Assembly (NCBI GenBank): GCA_050732935.1
Contig: JBOHRW010000052.1
Coordinates: 1-15,070 of the forward strand
DNA length: 15,070 bases
Source: DASRVA01 sp050732935
GTDB taxonomy: Bacteria; Gemmatimonadota; Gemmatimonadetes; JACCXV01; JAHWKZ01
Direction of reading: 5' to 3'
A program made the position numbers and the translations under genes. The notes under the pieces are model-generated. The model saw only the letters and a program-made list of their open reading frames with translations, ran no database searches and had not been told where the DNA came from. This document shows, piece by piece, positions 6,515 to 13,207 of this stretch (its first letter is position 1; the number at the start of each line of letters is the position of its first letter).

Positions 6515-8684
6515 GATCCATCGTTCCCTTCCGCTCGTCATCGCCGCCGCGACGCTTCTGGGCCTCGCCCAGGCACCACCGGCGATCGCGCAGGAGGCCG
6601 AGCCTTCGGACAGCCTCGACCTGAGCGAGCGCGCGCCGGTGTTCGTCATGGAGGAGATCCAGGTCACGGCGACCCGCACCGAGCGTGGCGTGTTCGACGT
6701 GCCGGCTCCCGTCTCGGTGATCGACGAGGGGGAGCTCGAGCGCCGGCAGGCGGCGAAGCCGGGCGACATCTTCGCGCTCCAGCCGGGTCTGGAGGTGGAG
6801 GGATCCGGGCCGTTTCTGGGACTTCCCGTCGTCCGCGGCCTGTCGGGGAACCGGGTGCTCCTTTTGGTCGACGGCCAGCGTCTCAACAACAGCCGCGAAG
6901 CGGTCAACTTCGGCGGCGTCCAGCCGTCGCTCGTGGCCATGGGGGAGATCGAGGAGATCGAGATCCTGCGAGGGCCAGCGTCGGTGCTCTACGGGACCGA
7001 CGCGCTCGGCGGGATCGTCAACATCCGGACGCGCAGGCCACCTGTCCCGACCGGCGGGCTCGTCGTGGGCGGGACGCTTCGGCCCCGGTACGGGTCGTCC
7101 GGCGACCAGCGTTCCGGGCAGCTCGATCTCTACCTGGCAAGCCCCTCGGTGAGCCTGCTGCTCCAGGGGAGCCTTCGCGACGCCGAGAACTTCGAGTCGC
7201 CGCGCGGGGAGGTGGTCAACTCCGGCGCCGAGAGCCGCAACCTGAGCGCGGCCCTGGAGCTCCGACCCTGGGAGACAGGGCGACTGATCCTCGACGTCGA
7301 GAGCTATCGCGGCGAGGACATCGGTTTGCCGGGCACGGCCGGCGTGTTCACGGGGTTCTTCCCGAGCACGACCCGCGACAAGGTGAGCCTGCGGTACGAG
7401 GGAGTCGGCCCCGGCCTCCTGCCATCCCTCAAGCTGAGCGTCTACGTGCAGGACCAGGAGGAGGACTTCTCGACGCTCCTGGACCTCCCGCCGATCCCTG
7501 CCGGGCCGTTCAGCCTGCTGATCGACAACGAGACGAGCCGCGTGAGCGACGTGCGGACGGTCGGGTTCGACGTCCAGGCCGACGCCGCGATCGGCGCCTC
7601 GCATCTGTTGACCTACGGCCTCGAGTTCTTCCGCGACGATGTCGAGGAGACGCGGCGCGAGGTGAGCACGCGGACCTTCGTTCCCACCATCCCGGGCCCG
7701 GCCGGCATGACCGAGACGGAGATCGACGACGCCCCGACCACTCCCGACGGCACGTTCCAGGGTGCCGGGGTCTACGTGCAGGACGAGATCCGTACCGGGC
7801 GGCTGACCCTGCTACCCGGCGTGCGCTACGACCGCTTCGACATCGAGACCCGGCAGCTGGAGCGGCCCGAGGGGGACGTGCCGGCCGAGGACCGCACCGA
7901 GGATGCCGTTAGCGCCAGCCTGGGAGCCCTCTACGCGCTCGGAGAGCACCTGCATCTGACGGCCGGCGTGGGGCGCGCCTTCCGCACCCCCAACCTCATC
8001 GAGCGCTACTTCTTCGGCCCCGGATCCCAGGGCGGGCTCTCCGTGCCCAATCCCGACCTCGACAACGAGACGAGCTTGAACGTCGACGTGGGCCTCAAGA
8101 TCCAGACACCCGCTCTCATGGCGTCGGTCACGTACTTCAACAACCGGATCGACGACTTCATCACCTTCGTGCCGGCCACCTTCCTGGGCGATTCGACGTT
8201 CGGCGGGAGCCTGGTGACGACGGTCGACAACGTCGGTGATGTCCGGATTCGGGGCCTCGAGGCCGCCGCCGAGACGCGCGCGGCAAGGTGGGGATCGGTG
8301 TGGAGCGCGTTCGGCGCGTTCACGCTGAATCGCGGCGACAACCTCAGCCAGGACGGCCCGCTCTTCGTGCCGCCGACCAAGCTCGTCCTGGGGACGACGT
8401 GGCGGGACGCCGCCGGGCGCTTCTCCGCGGGCGCGACGACGCGTCTGGTGGCCGAGCAGGATCGGGTCCCCGACGGCTTCAGCCGCACGGCGGGCTTTGG
8501 CGTCGTCGACCTGCATGGATCGGTCGACCTCGCTCCCCTGGCCGGGACTCCGCTGACGGTCCGCGCCCGACTCGTGAACCTGACCGACAAAGTCTACATG
8601 GAGCCCTTCGGGGGCAGCCTGGAGCCGGGTCGGAGTCTGATCCTGTCGCTCGAGTACGCCTTCCGGGCGAACCTGTACCGCTGA
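6513..8684 (+). CDS. TonB-dependent outer-membrane receptor, heme/BtuB-like type
   Basis: 723 residues, GTG start with AAGGAG at 6501-6506 and a six-base spacer. The signal peptide ends AIA-Q (after about 26). A TonB-box-like MEEIQVTATR lies at about 46-55. The plug (about 60-175) contains PVSVIDEGELERRQA, VRGLSGNRVLLLVDGQRLNNSR and ILRGPASVLYGTDALGGIVNI, closest to hemin/hemoglobin and cobalamin receptors. In the barrel, FRTPNL (490-495) and NPDL (513-516) resemble the paired FRAP and NPNL motifs of heme receptors. However, the stretch between them lacks the histidine found there in classical heme receptors, so heme is not certain. The ending (LTDKVYMEPFGGSLEPGRS, then LSLEYAF) is normal for a barrel. 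56 bases follow the first receptor, so co-transcription is likely. The chelatase start lies 14 bases past this stop. Confidence 0.9.
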   Translation: MIHRSLPLVIAAATLLGLAQAPPAIAQEAEPSDSLDLSERAPVFVMEEIQVTATRTERGVFDVPAPVSVIDEGELERRQAAKPGDIFALQPGLEVEGSGPFLGLPVVRGLSGNRVLLLVDGQRLNNSREAVNFGGVQPSLVAMGEIEEIEILRGPASVLYGTDALGGIVNIRTRRPPVPTGGLVVGGTLRPRYGSSGDQRSGQLDLYLASPSVSLLLQGSLRDAENFESPRGEVVNSGAESRNLSAALELRPWETGRLILDVESYRGEDIGLPGTAGVFTGFFPSTTRDKVSLRYEGVGPGLLPSLKLSVYVQDQEEDFSTLLDLPPIPAGPFSLLIDNETSRVSDVRTVGFDVQADAAIGASHLLTYGLEFFRDDVEETRREVSTRTFVPTIPGPAGMTETEIDDAPTTPDGTFQGAGVYVQDEIRTGRLTLLPGVRYDRFDIETRQLERPEGDVPAEDRTEDAVSASLGALYALGEHLHLTAGVGRAFRTPNLIERYFFGPGSQGGLSVPNPDLDNETSLNVDVGLKIQTPALMASVTYFNNRIDDFITFVPATFLGDSTFGGSLVTTVDNVGDVRIRGLEAAAETRAARWGSVWSAFGAFTLNRGDNLSQDGPLFVPPTKLVLGTTWRDAAGRFSAGATTRLVAEQDRVPDGFSRTAGFGVVDLHGSVDLAPLAGTPLTVRARLVNLTDKVYMEPFGGSLEPGRSLILSLEYAFRANLYR

Positions 8685-8698
8685 TGGAGCAGTCACGG

Positions 8699-9643
8699 AT
8701 GAGGAAGATCGCGGTCGTGGCGATGGCATGGCTCATGGGCGCATGGGCGCTCGGGGCGTCGGGGTCCGCCCTCGCTCAGCAACCGCTCGGGACGCTCGTG
8801 GTTGCCCACGGCGCGAACCCGGAATGGAACGCGCCGGTCGAAGAGGTCGTCCGGCAGGCCGATACCGGAGGACCCGTCGAGGTCGCGTTCCTGATGGGAC
8901 CGGCGGCCGCCGAGCGGCGGTTCCAGGACGCGGTCCGCGAGCTGGCCGAGGCGGGCGCTGGGATGATCGTCGTCGTCCCGCTCTTCGTGTCCAGCCACAG
9001 CGGTCACTACGAACAGATGCGCTGGCTCGTGGGGGAGACCGACAGCCTGTCGGAGGTCATGCGCGAGCACCTTCATCACGCCGGGATCGAGCGTCCCGAC
9101 CTCGCCGTCCCGCTCGTGCTGGCGCCGGCGCTGGACGACGCCCCCGAGCTGGCCCGGGTCCTCGCCGACCGGGCCCGGGCGCTGACGGCAAGCCCCGGCG
9201 AGCATGCCCTCTTTCTCGTCGGTCACGGCCCCAACTCCGCCGAGGACCATGCCGCCTGGATGGAGAACCTCCGACCGGTCGCCGATACGGTCCGGGAAGA
9301 GACGGGCTTCGCCGACGTCGAGATCGGTCTCGTCCGCGACGACGCGCCCGACGCCGTGCGTGCCGAAGCCGTTCGCGAGATTCGCGAGACGATCGAGCTC
9401 CAGCACCGGGCGACGGGCCGTGACGTCGTCGTGGTGCCGATCCTGATCAGCTCGGGCCGGGTGAATACCGAGAAGATCCCCGCCGACCTCGAAGGCCTCC
9501 CGATCATCTACGACGGAGCGCCGCTCCTGCCGCACCCGGCGATCACGCGCTGGATCGAGTCGAGTGTCCGGACGATCGCCGCCGCGGCCGCGGCGGGCCC
9601 GACGGCCAGGGCCGCCAAGCCGGGCGCCGGCACGAAGCGCTAG
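8699..9643 (+). CDS. Exported CbiX/SirB-like tetrapyrrole chelatase (class II chelatase fold, two tandem domains)
   Basis: 314 residues. I choose ATG 8699 because GGAG (8686-8689) lies nine bases before it and MRK opens a good signal peptide ending ALA-Q (after 26). ATG 8684, overlapping the previous stop, would add five residues but has no ribosome site. Domain 1 (about 30-145) has VVAHGAN (His37) and PLFVSSHSGHYEQ (His103), corresponding to the two metal-handling histidines of CbiX. Domain 2 (about 168-295) has LVGHGPN (His176) and ILISSGRVNTEKIP, where the second histidine position is Val. This one-active-half layout is seen in long CbiX/SirB proteins. Those are cytoplasmic enzymes inserting Co or Fe into sirohydrochlorin; export is unusual. 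The C-terminus is an Ala/Pro/Lys-rich tail. No cobalamin or siroheme gene is nearby, so a biosynthetic role is doubtful. Metal removal from, or binding of, an imported chelate is my inference. Confidence 0.85.
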   Translation: MRKIAVVAMAWLMGAWALGASGSALAQQPLGTLVVAHGANPEWNAPVEEVVRQADTGGPVEVAFLMGPAAAERRFQDAVRELAEAGAGMIVVVPLFVSSHSGHYEQMRWLVGETDSLSEVMREHLHHAGIERPDLAVPLVLAPALDDAPELARVLADRARALTASPGEHALFLVGHGPNSAEDHAAWMENLRPVADTVREETGFADVEIGLVRDDAPDAVRAEAVREIRETIELQHRATGRDVVVVPILISSGRVNTEKIPADLEGLPIIYDGAPLLPHPAITRWIESSVRTIAAAAAAGPTARAAKPGAGTKR

Positions 9644-9656
9644 GGCCGGTTCCCGG

Positions 9657-10787
9657 ATGCTCCGCCAGTCGCTCGCGCTCGTGGCGGTGCTCTCCGCCCT
9701 CGCGCCTCTCTCCGTCATCAAGCCGGCCGCGGCGCAGGATCTCCAACCGCCCCGCACGCGCACCTTCTACCTGGCGGCCGAGGAGGTCGAGTGGGACTAC
9801 GCCCGCTCGGGCCGCAACCGGATCGCGGGCCGGGCCTTCGGCGAGACCGAAGCGGTGTTCCTGGAGCCCGGCCCCCGTCGGATCGGTCGGATCTACACGA
9901 AGGCCCTGTACCGGGCCTACACCGACAGCACGTTCACCACACCGGCGCCCGTTCCGCCGGAGTGGGAGCATCTGGGTGCCCTGGGTCCGGTGCTTCGCGG
10001 CGCGGTCGGCGACACGATCCGGGTCGTCTTCCACAACCGCACGCGCTATCCCTTCAGCGTGCACCCGCACGGGGTTTTCTACGCCAAGGACTCCGAGGGA
10101 GCGGGGAGCGCGGATGGCACGGCGGGCCGGGACACGCTCGATGACGCGGTCCCGCCGGGAGGCACCCACACCTACGTATGGCCCATTCCCGAGCGGGCGG
10201 GCCCGGGCCCCGGCGATCCGAGCTCGGTGGCGTGGCTCTATCACTCCCACGTCTCCACGCCGCGCGACACCAACGCCGGCCTGATCGGGGCGATCCTGGT
10301 GACGGGGCAAGACCACGCGCGACCGGACGGCAGCCCGGTCGACGTGGACCGCGAGTTCGTCACGCTGTTCAAGATCTACGACGAGAACCAGAGCCCGTAT
10401 CTGGAAGAGAACGTCCGGACCCACACCGGCGACCCGGAGAGCGTGGATCCCGATGACGAGGGGTTCATCGAGAGCAATCTCCTCCACGCCATCAACGGCA
10501 CCGTGTACGGCAACCTTCCCGTGATGACGATGGGGGTGGGCGAGCGTGTCCGCTGGTACGTCCTCGGCCTGGGGAACGAGGCCGACCTGCACACCGTTCA
10601 CTGGCACGGCAACACCGGGATCGAGACGGGGCAGCGTCTGGATACGCTGGGACTCCTGCCCGGCGAGTCGCTGGAGATCGACATGCGGCCGGACAACCCC
10701 GGGAAGTGGCTGTTCCATTGTCACGTGGACGACCATATGATGGGGGGCATGCAGGCCTTCTATCGCGTGCTCCCGGCGGGCGGCTGA
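9657..10787 (+). CDS. Secreted ceruloplasmin-like multicopper oxidase, two cupredoxin domains
   Basis: 376 residues with a signal peptide ending AAA-Q (after 26). ATG 9657 lies 13 bases past the chelatase stop and lacks a clear Shine-Dalgarno, suggesting translational coupling. Domain 1 (about 35-215) strongly resembles ceruloplasmin/hephaestin A domains: YLAAEEVEWDYARSGRN, FTTPAPVPPEWEHLGALGP, HPHGVFYAKDSEGA, VPPGGTHTYVW and WLYHSHV. Domain 2 (about 230-370) carries HTVHWHGN and WLFHCHVDDHMMGGM. All four HxH pairs for the trinuclear site are present (136/138, 196/198, 315/317, 354/356). A complete type-1 site is also present (His312, Cys355, His360, Met365). Two-domain oxidases of this kind act as trimers. 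Ferroxidase or cuprous-oxidase activity fits both the family and the iron-uptake neighbours, but the substrate is inferred. Confidence 0.9.
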   Translation: MLRQSLALVAVLSALAPLSVIKPAAAQDLQPPRTRTFYLAAEEVEWDYARSGRNRIAGRAFGETEAVFLEPGPRRIGRIYTKALYRAYTDSTFTTPAPVPPEWEHLGALGPVLRGAVGDTIRVVFHNRTRYPFSVHPHGVFYAKDSEGAGSADGTAGRDTLDDAVPPGGTHTYVWPIPERAGPGPGDPSSVAWLYHSHVSTPRDTNAGLIGAILVTGQDHARPDGSPVDVDREFVTLFKIYDENQSPYLEENVRTHTGDPESVDPDDEGFIESNLLHAINGTVYGNLPVMTMGVGERVRWYVLGLGNEADLHTVHWHGNTGIETGQRLDTLGLLPGESLEIDMRPDNPGKWLFHCHVDDHMMGGMQAFYRVLPAGG

Positions 10788-10836
10788 CGGTCGTTCGATT
10801 CATCTTTATCCTCATCCCAGGAAGGAAGGGAATCCC

Positions 10837-11229
10837 ATGCCCGGATACACGATCGTGAACCTGAAGGAAGTGGAGGATCAGGCGCCGAAGTTCGGCCACG
10901 CCCCGAACATCGAGGCCCGCTTCGCCAATGAACCTCTGGAGATGCAGAAATCAGGCGTAAGCTACCAGCGGCTGGCGCCTGGCTTCCGCGGTCCCTTCGG
11001 GCACAAGCACAAGGTGCAGGAGGAGCTCTACGTGATCGTCGGCGGCAGCGGGCGGGTGAAGATCGACGACGAGGTGAAGGAATTGAAGGCGTGGGATGCC
11101 GTCCGCGTCGCCCCCGAGAAGATGCGCTGCTTCGAGGCCGGTCCCGAGGGAATCGAGATCCTCGCCTTCGGTGCCCCGCGCACCGGTCCCGAGGACGGCG
11201 AGATGGTGGAGAACTGGTGGACGGATTGA
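10837..11229 (+). CDS. Small single-domain cupin protein
   Basis: 130 residues, preceded by GGAAGG (from about 10821) and starting 49 bases after the oxidase stop. Cupin motif 1 is clear: GPFGHKHKVQEELYVIVGG, with His56, His58 and Glu62/63 as metal ligands. Motif 2 (VAPEKMRCFEAGPEG) has Arg97 where the third ligand histidine normally sits, so metal binding may be altered or absent. No signal peptide or membrane segment is seen, so the product should be cytoplasmic, unlike the four exported proteins before it. Single-domain cupins include small-molecule binders, isomerases and dioxygenases; nothing here identifies a substrate. Position between the oxidase and the transporter (30 bases before it) suggests shared expression. 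Confidence 0.85.
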   Translation: MPGYTIVNLKEVEDQAPKFGHAPNIEARFANEPLEMQKSGVSYQRLAPGFRGPFGHKHKVQEELYVIVGGSGRVKIDDEVKELKAWDAVRVAPEKMRCFEAGPEGIEILAFGAPRTGPEDGEMVENWWTD

Positions 11230-11259
11230 GAAGGCCTTTGCCTTTGTAGGGCGAGTCGC

Positions 11260-12471
11260 GTGAGCGTCGCGTTGCGCCGTTGGTGGCGGAACACGGGCCC
11301 CGGCTGGCTCGTAACCGCCGCCTTCGTCGGCCCCGGGACCGTCACCACCGCCACCGTCGCCGGCGCGCGGTTCGGCACCCTGCTCCTCTGGGCGCTCCTC
11401 TTCTCGACCGTCGCCACTATCGTCCTCCAGGAGATGTCGGCGCGGTTGGGTCTCGTGACGGGAGCCGGTCTCGGCGAGGCGATCCGCCGTCGCTACGCGG
11501 GCGCCGCCCGGATGGCGGCGATCGCCCTCGTGATCGGCGCGATCGCGATCGGCAACGCCGCCTACGAGACCGGCAACCTCCTGGGCGCGGCCCTCGGGCT
11601 TGAGGAGCTCGGCCCCGGACCCCTCCGCGCCTGGGCGCTGGGGACCGCGGCAGCGGCCGGCGCCCTCCTGTGGACGGGAAGCTACAGGGTGGTCGAGCGC
11701 ACAATGATCGCGCTCGTGGTCGTGATGGGGATCGCGTTCGTGGCCACGGCGATCGCCGTGCTCCCGGAGACGGACGGCCTCGCTCGCGGGCTCTTCGTGC
11801 CGACGCTTCCCTCCGGCTCGGCGCTCACCGTGATCGCACTGGTGGGCACGACCGTCGTACCGTACAACCTGTTCCTGCACGCGGCGACCGTTCGGGAGAA
11901 GTGGGCGGGGGTCCTCGACCTGCCCGCCGCGCGGCGCGATCTAACGCTCTCGATCGCGTTTGGGGGCGCCCTCAGCATGGCGATCGTGGTCACCGCGGCG
12001 GCGACGCTGCGAGATGCCGATGGTGTGGCGAGCGCGGCCGACATGGCCCGCCAGCTGGAGCCGTCGCTCGGGCGGTGGGCGACGGCGCTCTTCGCGATCG
12101 GCCTGGCCGCGGCGGGGGTGACGTCGGCCATCACGGCGCCTTTGGCCGCCGCCTATGCAACGGCGGGCGCCCTCGGCTGGCCGCGCGACCTGAGGGCCCC
12201 CCGCGTGCGCGCGGTGTGGGCGCTCGTCCTCCTGGCCGGTGCGGTCTTCGCAGTCATCGGGGTCCGTCCCGTTCCCGCCATCCTCTTCGCCCAGGCCGCC
12301 AATGGCGTCCTCCTCCCGGCGGTCGCGATCTTCCTGCTGGTCGTCGTCAACGATCGGTCGATGGGTAGCCACGCCAACGGGTGGGTGGCGAACCTGCTCG
12401 GCGTAGCGGTCGTGGCCGTGACCCTGCTTCTGGGGGCGCGGGCCGTTCTGGGGGTCTTCGGCATCCTCTGA
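11260..12471 (+). CDS. NRAMP-family (MntH-like) metal transporter with non-canonical metal site
   Basis: 403 residues, GTG start 30 bases after the cupin stop with a weak GTAGGGCGAG upstream. About 11 hydrophobic helices span the protein, as in NRAMP/SLC11 transporters. Helix 1 reads GPGTVTTATVAGA (24-36) where canonical members have DPGN. Helix 6 reads VVPYNLFLHAA (199-209) where they have MPHNLxLHS. Thus the usual Mn/Fe-coordinating Asp, Asn and Met become Gly24, Thr27 and Val200. VLQEMSARLGLVTGAGLGEAIR and the helix 3 region 'AIGNAAYETGN' confirm the family. I recall similar GPGT/GPGS variants in other bacterial NRAMP homologues, so this is likely a separate clade rather than decay. Substrate, and even transport of a divalent cation, is not established by sequence; the gene context suggests iron or manganese import into the cytoplasm. 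Confidence 0.88.
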   Translation: MSVALRRWWRNTGPGWLVTAAFVGPGTVTTATVAGARFGTLLLWALLFSTVATIVLQEMSARLGLVTGAGLGEAIRRRYAGAARMAAIALVIGAIAIGNAAYETGNLLGAALGLEELGPGPLRAWALGTAAAAGALLWTGSYRVVERTMIALVVVMGIAFVATAIAVLPETDGLARGLFVPTLPSGSALTVIALVGTTVVPYNLFLHAATVREKWAGVLDLPAARRDLTLSIAFGGALSMAIVVTAAATLRDADGVASAADMARQLEPSLGRWATALFAIGLAAAGVTSAITAPLAAAYATAGALGWPRDLRAPRVRAVWALVLLAGAVFAVIGVRPVPAILFAQAANGVLLPAVAIFLLVVVNDRSMGSHANGWVANLLGVAVVAVTLLLGARAVLGVFGIL

Positions 12472-12506
12472 TCCGGGACCGGTGGAATGAGGACAGGGTT
12501 TCCGGG

Positions 12507-12512
12507 TACAAT
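12507..12512 (+). promoter_or_regulatory. Possible -10 element of a tonB promoter
   Basis: TACAAT, a near-consensus -10, lies 45 bases before the tonB start in the 86-base gap after the transporter. No convincing -35 is seen at 16-18 bases upstream. It may give tonB its own promoter in addition to read-through. Confidence 0.3.
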
Positions 12513-12557
12513 GAGAAAGAAGGGCATCGCAACCGTCCCTCGAACCCGGAGGTCGTC

Positions 12558-13202
12558 ATGTCGCCCGTCGAGCGTCTTCAGAGTCTTACCCGTGATCGCC
12601 TGCGTGTCGACTACCGCCGCTGGCTCCTCCCGTCGGTGGCGGTTTCGGTGGCCGTTCACGTGCTCGTGCTTCTCTTCTTCGTCGCCCCAGTCGAGCGGAT
12701 CGAGGCCGAGCGGCCGGGCGACATCGTCGTGATCGAAGAGCGGCTCACCGTGCCTCCGCCCCCGCGCGAGCCCGCTCGTCCCGCCGAGCCGGTCCTGGCG
12801 GAATCGGAAATCGACGTGGAGATCACGATCCCCGAAACACCCTTGATCTCGGCGACACCCAACCCACCGGATCTTCCGGAGATAGTCCCGGACGAGGGCT
12901 TCGGCTTCGATTTCCGAACCGTGGAACCCCGGTGCCGGGAGAACTGCTCCGCTCAAGCGATCATGGAGCACATCCCCGACGCGCTCCGACAGGCCGGGCT
13001 TTCGTGCGAGATCGTCCTCGGCATCCGGGTCGACACGTCGGGGAGGGTCACGGACACCGAGATCCTGAGCCCGAGCGGCGTGGCGTCGTGCGATCGGGCG
13101 GTCGAATCGTGGGCGCGGACGACCCGGTGGACGACGGCCTACAATCGCGACGAACCGGTCGCCGTCTGGATCGCCCAGCCAATCGAGGTGCGGACCGAAT
13201 AG
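12558..13202 (+). CDS. tonB: TonB energy-transducer protein
   Basis: 214 residues, ATG preceded by GGAGG (12548-12552). The N-terminal cytoplasmic stretch is followed by one membrane helix (about 22-43, WLLPSVAVSVAVHVLVLLFF). This helix contains the SxxxH pattern (Ser30-His34) that TonB uses to couple to ExbB/ExbD. A periplasmic Pro-rich linker follows (TVPPPPREPARPAEPV and on to about 112), then a TonB C-terminal domain (about 135-212: LGIRVDTSGRVTDTEILSPSG, RTTRWTTAYN). Four cysteines lie in the periplasmic part (126, 130, 150, 178), including a CRENC motif, so disulfides are likely. It would transmit proton-motive force to the two receptors upstream. No exbB or exbD is present in the window. 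It converges on the next gene with 5 bases between stops. Confidence 0.88.
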   Translation: MSPVERLQSLTRDRLRVDYRRWLLPSVAVSVAVHVLVLLFFVAPVERIEAERPGDIVVIEERLTVPPPPREPARPAEPVLAESEIDVEITIPETPLISATPNPPDLPEIVPDEGFGFDFRTVEPRCRENCSAQAIMEHIPDALRQAGLSCEIVLGIRVDTSGRVTDTEILSPSGVASCDRAVESWARTTRWTTAYNRDEPVAVWIAQPIEVRTE

Positions 13203-13207
13203 GCATC

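Noticed and set aside
6375..7604. Minus-strand open frame of 409 codons
   Set aside because: Antisense shadow of the second receptor gene; Arg/Asp/His-rich sequence with no recognisable motif.
8288..8683. Upstream extension of the chelatase reading frame
   Set aside because: This overlaps the end of the second receptor in another frame and would bury a clear signal peptide inside the protein.
9543..10736. Minus-strand open frame of 397 codons
   Set aside because: Antisense to the multicopper oxidase, whose copper motifs are complete on the plus strand.
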